Numbered from the stretch's first letter, positions 13,659-22,237 are shown. The stretch is DNA of 27,156 nt from Ruminococcus sp. (GCA_003446315.1 DMBA01000356.1:1-27156), one strand, 5' to 3'. Notes: generated by a model from the sequence alone, not told the origin. Numbers and translations: made by a program.

Positions 13659-14633
13659 TTAGCTCTTGGGTGCATCGGCATCGGATGCAATGCCCTTGAG
13701 CGCTGCGGTCAGGCTTGCAAGGCTCTGGATCTCGCTCGGAATGATGATCTTGGTTGCCTTGCCGTCTGCGGCTCTGGAGAATGCTTCCAGCGACTTGAGC
13801 TGAATGATCTTCTCATTCGGTGCAGATGCATTGAGCATCTGGAGTGCCTCAGCTTCGCCCTGTGCTTCGAGCATCTTCTGCTGACGGATCGCTTCTGCAC
13901 GGAGCAGCATTGCCTGCTGCTGTGCTTCTGCTGCCAGAATCTGCGATTCCTTTTCAGCCTGTGCACGCAGGATCTTGGATTCCTTTTCACCTTCTGCAAC
14001 GAGGATCGCAGATTTCTTCTCACCCTCTGCCTGAAGGATCTTTTCACGGCGCTCACGCTCTGCCTTCATCTGCTTCTCCATCGCATCCTGAATCTCACGC
14101 GGCGGCAGAATATTTTTCAGCTCCACGCGGTTGACCTTGATGCCCCAGCGGTCGGTTGCCTGGTCAAGGATCGCAGTGATCTTGGTGTTGATGACATCAC
14201 GGGAAGTCAGGGTTGCATCCAGTTCCATTTCACCGATGATGTTACGGAGCGTGGTTGCAGAAAGGTTCTCGATTGCTGCCATCGGGCGCTCAACGCCGTA
14301 GGTATATTGCTTTGCATCTGTTACCTGGAAGAACACGACTGTGTCGATCTGCATGGTAACATTATCCTTTGTGATAACGGGCTGCGGCTTGAAATCCACG
14401 ACCTGTTCCTTGATGGTCACGACTTTTGCCACTCTGTCAAAGAACGGGACAAGGAAGTGCGGGCCGGTGTGCCACTCCTGATAGAATGTTCCCAGACGCT
14501 CAATGACATAGACATTTGCCTGCGGAACGATCTTGATATTTGCAACAATGATAATCAGCAGGATCACGATGAGCACCAATGCAACGATCAGTCCGCCGTT
14601 GCCTGCTGCAAATGCAAAAATAGAAGCCAACAT
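13659..14633 (-). CDS. SPFH/Band 7 (stomatin/QmcA-like) membrane-associated protein
   Basis: A membrane scaffold of the prohibitin/stomatin group, thought to organise membrane microdomains or assist membrane protein quality control. The N-terminal ~35 residues hold one hydrophobic anchor (VALVLIVILLIIIVA). An SPFH domain follows (VPQANVYVIERLGTF, TMQIDTVVFFQV, LRNIIGEMELDATLTSRD). A long Glu/Ala/Lys-rich coiled coil then runs from ERERREKILQAEGEKK to EAEALQML, with a conserved-type C-terminal tail (KIIIPSEIQSLASL). I chose ATG 14633 because GGAGG sits eight bases before it; an in-frame TTG at 14648 overlaps that site. It lies 25 bases after the nfeD gene, and such pairs are widespread and probably functional partners. 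Confidence 0.92.
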   Translation of the reverse strand: MLASIFAFAAGNGGLIVALVLIVILLIIIVANIKIVPQANVYVIERLGTFYQEWHTGPHFLVPFFDRVAKVVTIKEQVVDFKPQPVITKDNVTMQIDTVVFFQVTDAKQYTYGVERPMAAIENLSATTLRNIIGEMELDATLTSRDVINTKITAILDQATDRWGIKVNRVELKNILPPREIQDAMEKQMKAERERREKILQAEGEKKSAILVAEGEKESKILRAQAEKESQILAAEAQQQAMLLRAEAIRQQKMLEAQGEAEALQMLNASAPNEKIIQLKSLEAFSRAADGKATKIIIPSEIQSLASLTAALKGIASDADAPKS

Positions 14634-14658
14634 AATAATATCCTCCAATCATTTTCAT

Positions 14659-15126
14659 TTATCCGCGAAATTGATGTGCCAACGGGTCCTTAAAATCGTC
14701 CGCATTCCGAACGATCAATTTTGCACCTTCCACCTGAACGATCATTACAACCGTATCCACAGGAAGAATATCGCCGGTTTCAGATACAGCAATCCAGTCT
14801 ACGCCGTTGATCCGCGCTCTGCCGGTGCTGAGCGAAGGATTGATCTCCTCAATCACGATCGCTGTGTTGCCGATGTTATGATCTGCATTGGTGCGGATGG
14901 CGTTCTTGACGCGCAGCTTTGAGAGCAGCGGACGGGTCGCCAGCAGCAGCACGATCGAAACAAGCACAAAGATTGCAAGCTGTCCCTGCACACTGAATCC
15001 GGACATTGCAGCGATAAAGGCACCGACTGCACCGACTGCGAACCAGATCGACACCAATTGCAGTGTCAGGATCTCAAATACCAAGCCGAGCACAAAAACC
15101 ACGCCCCAAAAAATCAAGTTCATCAT
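14659..15126 (-). CDS. NfeD-family membrane protein
   Basis: A 156-residue short-form NfeD protein: two to three hydrophobic segments in the first ~85 residues (LIFWGVVFVLGLVFEILTLQLVSIW, then LAIFVLVSIVLLLATRPLL), followed by a C-terminal OB-fold domain (NTAIVIEEINPSLSTGRARINGVDW, then VDTVVMIVQVEGAKLIV). NfeD proteins are usually encoded beside SPFH proteins and are thought to act with them in membrane organisation or proteolysis. It lacks the ClpP-like protease domain of long NfeD. ATG 15126 follows AAAGGAGG at seven bases; a GTG at 15153 would precede that site and is rejected. It is first in a two-gene operon. Confidence 0.9.
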   Translation of the reverse strand: MMNLIFWGVVFVLGLVFEILTLQLVSIWFAVGAVGAFIAAMSGFSVQGQLAIFVLVSIVLLLATRPLLSKLRVKNAIRTNADHNIGNTAIVIEEINPSLSTGRARINGVDWIAVSETGDILPVDTVVMIVQVEGAKLIVRNADDFKDPLAHQFRG

Positions 15127-15175
15127 GCGAAGCCCTCCTTTCCGCGTCACCACATCTTTGACGCTTTATGTTTGT

Positions 15176-15204
15176 ATTTTACCATATCCTTCGATTTTTT
15201 GCAA
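15176..15204 (-). promoter_or_regulatory. Extended -10 promoter of nfeD-SPFH
   Basis: TTGCAA (15204-15199), a 17-base spacer and TAAAAT (15181-15176) preceded by TGG lie on the minus strand, about 50 bases before nfeD. Confidence 0.7.
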
Positions 15205-15360
15205 GAAGCAAATTAAGACAAATTCCGCACGGGGGAGCAAGTAGCCGGATTATTTTAATTTTTCCTGTGCCGTTCTCCCAAATGCTCCGTTTCTCTGCCA
15301 AATCCGCCATATATCTAAGATTTCGTTTTTCAATATGAAAACGCAAGTTAATACGCGCAT

Positions 15361-15390
15361 TTGATACAAAAATGCATATGGATGCATAAT
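15361..15390 (+). promoter_or_regulatory. Possible promoter of the DUF1540 gene
   Basis: TTGATA (15361-15366), an 18-base spacer and CATAAT (15385-15390). ATGCAT occurs twice around it (15372-15377 and 15382-15387). The rest of the gap from 15205 shows no gene or clear structure. Confidence 0.4.
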
Positions 15391-15456
15391 GCCTGTAAAA
15401 TGGGGTATGATGTTCTTGCGGCACCGTAACCGGCCGCATGGAAAGGAGAACCTGCT

Positions 15457-15633
15457 ATGAACGAACAAAAGAATCCGAACATCCACTGCACGGTGGAACA
15501 GTGTGCTCATAATCTGTGTTCCGAGCATTTCTGCACGCTCGATGCCGTCCACATCGGCACACATGAAGCAAATCCGTCTGTCAAAGAATGCGTAGACTGC
15601 AATTCGTTTGAAAAGCGCGGCTGCTGCTCGTAA
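15457..15633 (+). CDS. DUF1540 domain small cysteine-rich protein, 58 aa
   Basis: A 58-codon gene from ATG 15457 to TAA 15631-15633, preceded by GAAAGGAG at about eight bases. The product has eight cysteines spread along its length: CTVEQCAHNLCSEHFC near the start, CVDC in the middle and a CCS end. This is the DUF1540 pattern and suggests a metal-binding (zinc or iron) knuckle. Families of this type are common in Clostridia, some linked to spores, but no function is established. It is monocistronic, between a leftward nfeD unit and the end of the leftward sugar operon. Confidence 0.85.
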   Translation: MNEQKNPNIHCTVEQCAHNLCSEHFCTLDAVHIGTHEANPSVKECVDCNSFEKRGCCS

Positions 15634-15695
15634 CAAAGAAACACAGCCCTTCGGCATCCCGTTATGCTCCATCGGGCAACCTGATCTATAAACAG

Positions 15696-15730
15696 CGCCC
15701 TGAAGCCAGAATCCGCTTCAGGGCGTTTGT
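15696..15730. terminator. Terminator shared by the DUF1540 gene and the sugar operon
   Basis: A perfect 11-pair stem, CGCCCTGAAGC (15696-15706) with GCTTCAGGGCG (15715-15725), lies five bases after the last permease stop. The plus-strand tail is TTTGTT and the minus-strand tail CTGTTTAT, so both are moderate. Confidence 0.75.
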
Positions 15731-16791
15731 TATCCGACAAGACCGGAGCGCTCAATGCCTTCGGTGAAATATTTTTGCAGGCAGACATATAAAATCAGCA
15801 TCGGCGTGATCGAAATGAGACAGCCCGCTTCCAGCCATACGATCTTTTCCCGCACACTGACATTCGCATTTGCATTGTTGAAAATGGCGAGATTCAGGAT
15901 GCTGTCAAGATTTTTCAGCACCATGGAGATCGTTTTGGTATTGGTGAAGAATGAGCTGACCGTGTAATAGTCGTTCCAGTACCACACAACCGAGAACAAA
16001 AAGACCGTCAGGAACGATGAACCCGCATTCGGCACCATGACCTTCAGGAATGTGCGGAACGGGCCGCAGCCGTCCAGATATGCCGCATCTTCCAGTTCCT
16101 TCGGCAGACCGCGGAAAAACTGCCGGAAAATGAAGATCATCAAGCCGGCGCGGATGCCGTTTGCCGTGAGTGCCGGCAGATACATGACCAGCATATTGTC
16201 GATCAGGTTGATGTGTCCGAACAGAAAGTTCCGGAAGGTGCTGTAAAGCGGGATCGAAATGATCTGTGTCGGGACAAGGATCATCAGGATCACAATGCCG
16301 AACAGCAGATTTCGCCCCTTGAATTTGAATCTTGCAAAGCCATATCCCGTGACGGCACAGGTCACGACCTGACACATGGAGCAGCCGATATTCAGCACAA
16401 GCGTGTTCAGCAGCGGATTGTTTTTCGTCTGCGTCAAGCCCATTGCCTGAACGGTCTGCTTCATGATGCGCAGCGTCGGGTGCCGCGGAATCCAGATCAC
16501 AGTCGGGTCATTCATGTCGATGTTCTCGCGGAAGCCATAGCTCAGCATGAACAGCAGCGGGGTCAGGATCACAAAGCTCAGCCCGAACAGGATCAGGAAC
16601 CGGAAGACCGGCCAGCATTTTTCTATGAGTTGTTTCCTGCGCAGATAGGCGATTTCTTCCCGATTCATATTCTGCATGCGGATCTTCATGGCTTCCTTTT
16701 TCGTCATGCCGTTTCCGACCTCATGCGGCTGATAGACATCCGGCACGGCACTTGCGGGAATCTCAGGGGTTTTTGCAGTTTCCTCTTTCAT
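15730..16791 (-). CDS. Carbohydrate ABC transporter permease, UgpE/LplC type (B2, last gene of operon)
   Basis: Inner-membrane channel subunit, 353 residues, about six membrane segments. The EAA-type loop that docks the ATPase is KELEDAAYLDGCGPFRTFLKVMVP, in the usual place two-thirds along. It differs from the other UgpE-type permease of the operon (22266-23165) in its ~75-residue N-terminal cytosolic extension, which is rich in charged residues (NGMTKKEAMKIRMQNMNREEIAYLRRK) and longer than normal. GGGGGTG precedes ATG 16791; the gene follows the partner permease after 12 bases. It probably forms a heterodimer with the 16804-17724 product. Confidence 0.9.
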   Translation of the reverse strand: MKEETAKTPEIPASAVPDVYQPHEVGNGMTKKEAMKIRMQNMNREEIAYLRRKQLIEKCWPVFRFLILFGLSFVILTPLLFMLSYGFRENIDMNDPTVIWIPRHPTLRIMKQTVQAMGLTQTKNNPLLNTLVLNIGCSMCQVVTCAVTGYGFARFKFKGRNLLFGIVILMILVPTQIISIPLYSTFRNFLFGHINLIDNMLVMYLPALTANGIRAGLMIFIFRQFFRGLPKELEDAAYLDGCGPFRTFLKVMVPNAGSSFLTVFLFSVVWYWNDYYTVSSFFTNTKTISMVLKNLDSILNLAIFNNANANVSVREKIVWLEAGCLISITPMLILYVCLQKYFTEGIERSGLVG

Positions 16792-16803
16792 ACGCGCACC
16801 CCC

Positions 16804-17724
16804 TTAATCCACTTCATAGAAGATGAACCGGTTCATAATCAGCACCACAATGCCGACCACAAACATCACGATCCCGAAATAACTCCACGCCATTGCTGCT
16901 GCATAGGCATAATCCCAGTCAAGCTGCTTATCCAGCACACGGGACATCACGGCGTTATCGGTTTTGGTAAACGAATCTATGACCGTATAAATAAAATTGG
17001 CAAGGATCATCGGGCTGACATACGGCAGCGTGATCTTCCAGAAATATTCCCATGCAGTCGCACCTTCCATAGATGCCGCTTCCTTTGCCGAAACCGGAAT
17101 ATTCTGCAAGGCTGCCAGAAAGATCAAAATCTGAATACCGGAGCTCCAGACCAGCCCGAAAATATTGGTCACAACCGTATTGATGGCATCGGTCAGGTGC
17201 GCATTGATATTCATGACACCCAGAAACTCCAGCAGATCGCCCACAAGATCCGTTTCAAACAGTGTGGAAAACTGCGCTGCACTGTCTGCACCGGTCGTCG
17301 CAATATTGCCGCTGATGATATTATAGACAGGGCCTGTTGCAATGATGACCGGCAGGAAAAAGATCGCACGGGCAAATCCCCTGCCCTTAAACTCCTGATT
17401 CAGAATCACGGCGATAAACAGCGAGAAAATCAGGATCATCGGGGTTGTCAGGGCGGTATCCTTGAGCACCGTCAGCAGATTCTGCTTGAAATGCGGATCT
17501 TCTGCAAAGGCGAACCGGAAATTGGTCAGCCAGTTCTGCCCCACTGTGCCGAGCCATACTTTGCGCATGCCGCCGACATCCGGTTTTAGCTGCGTATTAT
17601 CCATGAAACAATAGCAAAACGATTCAGCCAGCGGGATCAGAAACCAGAGCAGCGTACCGATCAGCCAGACGGAAATGAAGCCATAGCCATAGAGTGCTTT
17701 TCTGCGTTCATACGGTATTTTCAT
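16804..17724 (-). CDS. Carbohydrate ABC transporter permease, UgpA/LplB type (B1)
   Basis: A 306-residue inner-membrane permease with about six membrane segments. The EAA loop is SAKEAASMEGATAWEYFWKITLPYVSP, a good match to the sugar-permease consensus. The start ATG overlaps the stop of the DUF5696-like gene by four bases (ATGA), so the two are translationally coupled. The periplasmic-side segment between the first and second membrane spans is longer than usual (FMDNTQLKPDVGG to FAEDPHFK). Its expected partner is the next gene. No ATPase is encoded in the operon, which is usual for CUT1-type systems that share an MsmX-like ATPase. Confidence 0.9.
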   Translation of the reverse strand: MKIPYERRKALYGYGFISVWLIGTLLWFLIPLAESFCYCFMDNTQLKPDVGGMRKVWLGTVGQNWLTNFRFAFAEDPHFKQNLLTVLKDTALTTPMILIFSLFIAVILNQEFKGRGFARAIFFLPVIIATGPVYNIISGNIATTGADSAAQFSTLFETDLVGDLLEFLGVMNINAHLTDAINTVVTNIFGLVWSSGIQILIFLAALQNIPVSAKEAASMEGATAWEYFWKITLPYVSPMILANFIYTVIDSFTKTDNAVMSRVLDKQLDWDYAYAAAMAWSYFGIVMFVVGIVVLIMNRFIFYEVD

Positions 17725-20084
17725 GCAGGCATTCCATCTCCTTCCGGAACATAATCTTTCAGACTGCGCGTCTGCCCGTTCAGGCTGACTGTCCGCGCAT
17801 GCAGATCCACGACTGTTTCCGCACCGTTGTCGTATGTGGTTGTAATGCGGTCGCCTTCCTGCTCATAGCGGATGATCGCGGCATCACTGACCGCAGCAAG
17901 GATCTCTTTTGCAAATGCGTAATATTGCGCCGCATTCTGCGTCCATTCATCCGCATATGCATAGAAATACGGATCAAAATCGGTATCTTTCAGGCGGCTG
18001 GTCTCCGCGGCAAGCAGATCAAACCGCAGATTGCTGCCCGCAGCGATCGCCCGCAGCACGGTTTCTCCGGCATCCGAGGTGCCGTTCACCGCTTTGGTGG
18101 AATACGGCACCAGCCCGTGCATCACGATCTGATACAGCGGAATATCGCCGTCAAAGAGATTGAACCCGCTGGATGAAAGCGGCAGATCGGTAATTGCATC
18201 ACAATACGGCAGCAAATATGCATTCGGATGCGAACAGAGCACTGCACCGACATCTTTCCGGAGCAGCGCACAGCTTTCTTCCAGATATTGCTTGGTCTGA
18301 TCGCGGGAAGTGCCCGATCGTTTGCCGTAATCGCCGTATAAAACGGAAGCGGCATCCCCGATGCTGACAGACTGCAAGCCGTTCTTCTGAAAATTCTTTG
18401 CCAGTTTCTGATAGACTTCCGGAAATACGGACGGCGACAGCAGCGACATGGTCTTTTTATCGCCGTATGGCAGACCGAATGCGCGTTCATAATCCACAAT
18501 GCGGGCAAAGGCACCGGATACGCGCACCGCAGTATCCGTGAGCGACCAATAGCCGTTTCCGGAATAAAAGGCGGTGTTGCTGACCGCCGGATACCATGCG
18601 ATCTGATTGTTTTCCAGATATGTCTGCAAAGCCTGAAAATCCGATTTGCCGCCCAGCGTACCGGATGCCTTGCCTTTCACATCCACTTTTCCGCTGATTC
18701 CGGCATTCGTCCAGTTGTGGACGGTCACATGCAGTTGATCGGCACCGTCTGCCCTGAGCTGCTCCACGATCTGCTGCATCTCGGAATAGGATGTCATTGC
18801 CGTTTTCAGAAACACCGGAAATCCAAGGATATTCCGCTGTTTCATGCAGCCGCCGTACAGATCCACAAAAAGCGGAGCTTCCTGCGGTTTTGCGGCAGCG
18901 GAAACCTGTTGTTCCTCTGTGAGATATTGCCGGTATCTTGCTGCAATATCGACATAATCCAATGTTTTGCCGCGGTCTGCATTGATCCCGTCCGCAGCCG
19001 TCAGCGGATAATACCGCACCCGGATTTTCCGGTGGGTGATTGTCTGCTCATAGACATCCAATGGATTGAGCTGGTCGCTGCCGAGATAATACTGATCGGC
19101 GCTGCGCAGAATAAATTTGAAATAACAGCGGTTATATTCTGTATTGGACTGACCGGTTCCGCTGACATCTGCGCAGAGACTGCAATTGCCCTCACCTTCC
19201 GCCGCGACTGCCAGCAGCGCATTTTCGCCCTTGCAGATGCCGTACATCGGGAGCGAAACGCCTGCCGTGACGGCACCTTTCGTCTTCGGAACGGCTGTGA
19301 TGTCATTGCCGTAGAGCATCTGATTATAAGTTTTTGCGGTATATTTCTGATTATTGAACCGAATGACCGCGCCGCAGCCGTCCGGCACCACAAAATAGCC
19401 TTCTTCTTCGCTGTCCGCTGCACCGAATGCATTCATCAGCGCCAGCGACTGCGCCAGCACCGGCTTTTCATCATCCATGCCGTGTTTTTCGCTGATCTTT
19501 TCTGTATCCACACTGACTTCCAGATGATCCGCATGCAGCACATAAGAAACCGGGATCCGGATGCCGGTCTTGCGGAAGAAATAGGTCACCTGAATGCCGT
19601 CCGGGATCTCAGAATAGGTGATAACGGTCTTGCGCGTATCGCCGGAACGCACATTGACCGTCGATCGTTCATTGATCCGGGCGGCTGTAAGCACAACACC
19701 CGATGCAAGCTCTGCGCGGAGCACCGGCGCTGCAATCCTGTCTCCGCCGGCATTGATCGGGGAAGACCACCAGATATATCCGTTTTCCCGGTTGACCAGT
19801 GCAAAGACATCTTCCGGCAATTCTTCTGCATCCTCATCCAGTTGATCGGCATCCCATGCCCAGAGTGCAAGCCGGTCATTTTCGGCAACGCATTTCATCT
19901 TTGCAAAGACATCTTCTTCTGTACGGTCTGTCCATTCCGGATCCGGCATGCTTTCCGCATCGGCATCTGCCTGTGTGACTTCCGCATCTATCCGGTCGGT
20001 ATCGGCATAAACCGGAGCAACTGCATGCAGCAGCAATACGGCAGCGCAGAGACAGCACAGCCATTTTGATCGTTTCTGCAACAT
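17721..20084 (-). CDS. Secreted DUF5696-like protein, possible glycoside-hydrolase-like barrel
   Basis: A 787-residue exported protein with signal peptide 1-27 (cleavage near VYA). A beta-rich first part (~90-330; FALVNRENGYIWWSSP, YFFRKTGIRIPVSYVL, GYFVVPDGCGAVIRFNN) resembles substrate-binding beta-sandwiches placed before glycosidase barrels. A second part (~390-720) alternates helices and strands (DQLHVTVHNWTNAGIS, IAWYPAVSNTAFYSG, LQSVSIGDAASVLYGDYG, ITDLPLSSSGFNLFDGDIP), as expected for a TIM-type barrel. I associate this arrangement with DUF5696; no catalytic residue is proven. No wall anchor or terminal membrane helix is visible. I chose ATG 20084, eight bases after GAGGGG; a GTG at 20090 is too close to it. 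The gene sits among ABC permeases, suggesting glycan processing or binding. Confidence 0.8.
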   Translation of the reverse strand: MLQKRSKWLCCLCAAVLLLHAVAPVYADTDRIDAEVTQADADAESMPDPEWTDRTEEDVFAKMKCVAENDRLALWAWDADQLDEDAEELPEDVFALVNRENGYIWWSSPINAGGDRIAAPVLRAELASGVVLTAARINERSTVNVRSGDTRKTVITYSEIPDGIQVTYFFRKTGIRIPVSYVLHADHLEVSVDTEKISEKHGMDDEKPVLAQSLALMNAFGAADSEEEGYFVVPDGCGAVIRFNNQKYTAKTYNQMLYGNDITAVPKTKGAVTAGVSLPMYGICKGENALLAVAAEGEGNCSLCADVSGTGQSNTEYNRCYFKFILRSADQYYLGSDQLNPLDVYEQTITHRKIRVRYYPLTAADGINADRGKTLDYVDIAARYRQYLTEEQQVSAAAKPQEAPLFVDLYGGCMKQRNILGFPVFLKTAMTSYSEMQQIVEQLRADGADQLHVTVHNWTNAGISGKVDVKGKASGTLGGKSDFQALQTYLENNQIAWYPAVSNTAFYSGNGYWSLTDTAVRVSGAFARIVDYERAFGLPYGDKKTMSLLSPSVFPEVYQKLAKNFQKNGLQSVSIGDAASVLYGDYGKRSGTSRDQTKQYLEESCALLRKDVGAVLCSHPNAYLLPYCDAITDLPLSSSGFNLFDGDIPLYQIVMHGLVPYSTKAVNGTSDAGETVLRAIAAGSNLRFDLLAAETSRLKDTDFDPYFYAYADEWTQNAAQYYAFAKEILAAVSDAAIIRYEQEGDRITTTYDNGAETVVDLHARTVSLNGQTRSLKDYVPEGDGMPA

Positions 20085-20096
20085 ATTCACCGCCCC

Positions 20097-20726
20097 TCAG
20101 ACCTTTATGCGATACAGGATCTCTGTATACAGCGAATAGAAGAACACATAGACCTTCTGGAACAGACTCAGCATCAGCACTGCCAGAAACAGGATCACCA
20201 GCATGGCAAAAAATGTCATGAGAATGGCAGCGACTGTTTTCCGGAAGGAATATTGATGCACTGCCTTGACCGCATGGAACAGCAGCACCCCTGACCAGAT
20301 CATCCCGACATAATAAACAACAGAGAAAAACACGCCCTCATCCCGCACGAGAATATGCGTCAGCAGCACATCGACATATCTGGAAACAATATACGGGATC
20401 AGCGCATAAGAGCTGTAAATGCAGATATTTTTCATCGTGCCTTCGCCGTCCAGCAGCGTACAGACAGACCAGTTGCCCAGCACCCACGCGCCGAAATATA
20501 CCACCGACCGCATCAGATACGGCACAACACTGAACAGTGCATCCGGCAGCGGGCGGAACTGGAATCCGCACCAGCGATCATAGGCGATCAGGGCAAAAAA
20601 CAGTGCGACAAGGATCACCGCCGTATATTTGAGCGTGCCGCCTTTTTTCCAGCGGAGATCTTCAAAACCCTCAAACGGGTGAAACACCACATGCCTGACC
20701 CATTGCGGCTGTGTCAGATCCATCAT
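20097..20726 (-). CDS. YIP1-family-like multi-span membrane protein
   Basis: A 209-residue integral membrane protein with about five hydrophobic segments (YTAVILVALFFALIAY, VYFGAWVLGNWSVCTLL, YSSYALIPYIVSRYVDVLL, FSVVYYVGMIWSGVLLF, AAILMTFFAMLVILFLAVLML). The pattern WSVCTLLDGEGTMKNI followed by SYALIPYI is typical of bacterial YIP1-like proteins. The N-terminal segment HPFEGFEDLRWKKGG also fits that family. Its start overlaps the stop of the NHL/TPR gene by four bases, and the next gene's ribosome binding site overlaps its own stop, so all three are tightly coupled. Function is unknown; a partner or anchor for the two neighbouring extracellular proteins is a reasonable guess. Confidence 0.8.
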   Translation of the reverse strand: MMDLTQPQWVRHVVFHPFEGFEDLRWKKGGTLKYTAVILVALFFALIAYDRWCGFQFRPLPDALFSVVPYLMRSVVYFGAWVLGNWSVCTLLDGEGTMKNICIYSSYALIPYIVSRYVDVLLTHILVRDEGVFFSVVYYVGMIWSGVLLFHAVKAVHQYSFRKTVAAILMTFFAMLVILFLAVLMLSLFQKVYVFFYSLYTEILYRIKV

Positions 20727-22237
20727 ACGGCGTTCCCCCTTTCTGTTTTGTTTCGTATTTTACGGAACCGTTTCCAGCCGAAGCATCCGGCAGCCGGCAG
20801 CACGATCAGCAGCAGGATCTCTCTTAGATGTGCTTTCAGCCACTGGGAACGATAGCGTTCAAATGCGCGGTTATACCGTCTGGAAGAATCGGCTTTTTTG
20901 GCATATTCCATGGATTCCCGATATCTGCCCATGTTATAGTAAGCGCTTGAAATGCCGAGATAGGCTCTGCGGTAATTGCCGTCATATTTGAGCACTTCCA
21001 GCCACGGCTCCAGTGCTTCCTCATAATAGCCGGCATTATAGAGCGCGGTCGCATGATGGACGATCTCACCGAACGCAGTCTGTTTGAAGACTGTGACGGT
21101 TCCTTTTCCGGCATCCAGCACATAGATCTCCTCGCAGCCTGCACCTTTTGTCTCCACGGCGGCGACATTGCCGGCAGTAAATCCGCCCACCTGATCGCCG
21201 AGCGTACCCATGATAAAGAGCAGATCTGCTTCCTCATCATATTGGAACACTCTGCCGCTTGCCGCATCCAAACAATTGATCGAACCGTCATCACCGATAT
21301 CCAGATCGACGATCTTCGTCTTATAACCCGTGCCGGAATACCATGCCGAGAAGCGGTCGCCCCAGACAAAATCCGACATATAGCCAAACAGATTATAGCC
21401 TTCCGGATTGACTTTTTTCACAGTGTCCGTATTGGATGTGCCGGAAGAAGTGGAAGTGAAAATAAAGCCTTTTTCCTTGTCAATATCAAAATTATCAAAG
21501 GCAGTCGGTGTACTGCGTGTCATATAGCGTCTGGCATCTTCCGAAGCAAACAGATTCCAGAAATGATTGGCAATGACCTGCGGTGTCGCGGCAACGGCAT
21601 TTGCACCGTAATAACCGATAAATCCGCCGTCCGCATCAAACATCGCAGCACCTTTTGTCGTATTGCTCAGGATGATATAGATATTGCCGGCATTATCGCA
21701 CAGAATCTTCTGCGGCAGGAAGGTCAGTTCCTGATCGTATACCGGTGAATCCGGCTTCCTGATCTCCATGACCACCGTTCTGTCCGGCTGACAGACCAGC
21801 GCTCTTTCGTGTTCGGTATCTGCAATATAAAGCAGACCGGTATCGGGTGAAACATACACACCCTTCGGATTTTTCAGCGTGGTTTCAGAGCCGTCCGGCA
21901 TGATGAACGTGTCCAGCACTTCCAGAACGGCATCAAATGTGCTGTTGATCCTGAGGATCCGGTGATTGCCGGAATCTGCAAGATAGAAGCTGTCATCCTG
22001 CGCCTTAAACAGATCGCCCGGTGCATTGAATGCCGTTGTCCCGAGATCAAGCCCCGAAACGGCGCGTTCTGCCTGATAGCCTGCCTGCGACGGAACGGCT
22101 TCATCCAGATAATTATAGTTATAGACATCATACGGCTCATCTGCGGATGCCGGAAGCGTCAGCACGGAAACGGCTGCCGCTGCGGAACAAAGCACCGCCG
22201 TGCCTTTTCTGCACAAATTCCGGATATTTCGTTTCAT
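20723..22237 (-). CDS. Membrane-tethered NHL beta-propeller plus TPR protein
   Basis: A 504-residue exported protein. A signal peptide occupies residues 1-32. Residues ~70-390 carry NHL-like propeller repeats (DLFKAQDDSFYLADSGNHRI, LKNPKGVYVSPDTGLLYIAD, KILCDNAGNIYIILSN, IYVLDAGKGTVTVFK). Residues ~395-450 hold TPR-like repeats (ALYNAGYYEEALEPWLEVLK, YLGISSAYYNMGRYRESMEYAKKA). One membrane helix (471-487, LREILLLIVLPAAGCFGW) is followed by a basic tail (KRFRKIRNK). The predicted topology is propeller and TPR outside, basic tail inside. I chose ATG 22237 because AAAGGGGGG precedes it; longer in-frame starts would overlap the upstream permease. It probably acts as a surface binding or assembly module with the YIP1-like and DUF5696-like partners; no enzyme activity is evident. 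Confidence 0.85.
   Translation of the reverse strand: MKRNIRNLCRKGTAVLCSAAAAVSVLTLPASADEPYDVYNYNYLDEAVPSQAGYQAERAVSGLDLGTTAFNAPGDLFKAQDDSFYLADSGNHRILRINSTFDAVLEVLDTFIMPDGSETTLKNPKGVYVSPDTGLLYIADTEHERALVCQPDRTVVMEIRKPDSPVYDQELTFLPQKILCDNAGNIYIILSNTTKGAAMFDADGGFIGYYGANAVAATPQVIANHFWNLFASEDARRYMTRSTPTAFDNFDIDKEKGFIFTSTSSGTSNTDTVKKVNPEGYNLFGYMSDFVWGDRFSAWYSGTGYKTKIVDLDIGDDGSINCLDAASGRVFQYDEEADLLFIMGTLGDQVGGFTAGNVAAVETKGAGCEEIYVLDAGKGTVTVFKQTAFGEIVHHATALYNAGYYEEALEPWLEVLKYDGNYRRAYLGISSAYYNMGRYRESMEYAKKADSSRRYNRAFERYRSQWLKAHLREILLLIVLPAAGCFGWKRFRKIRNKTERGNAV

Noticed and set aside
13641..14693. Rightward open frame of 350 codons opposite the SPFH gene
   Set aside because: It mirrors the coiled-coil coding region in antisense, giving Cys/Leu/Phe-rich repeats. 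The leftward SPFH gene has clear domains and a ribosome binding site.
16213..17589. Rightward open frame of 458 codons across two permease genes
   Set aside because: It is antisense to two well-recognised permeases, very rich in His, Asp, Gln and Arg, and has no domain or start signal.
18717..20069. Rightward open frame of 450 codons opposite the DUF5696-like gene
   Set aside because: Antisense shadow with Cys/His/Ile/Arg-rich composition. The leftward gene has a signal peptide and fits the operon.
20941..20956. Catabolite-repression-like sequence around AAGCGCTTGAAA
   Set aside because: It lies inside the NHL/TPR coding region, far from any promoter, and matches the operator consensus only in part.
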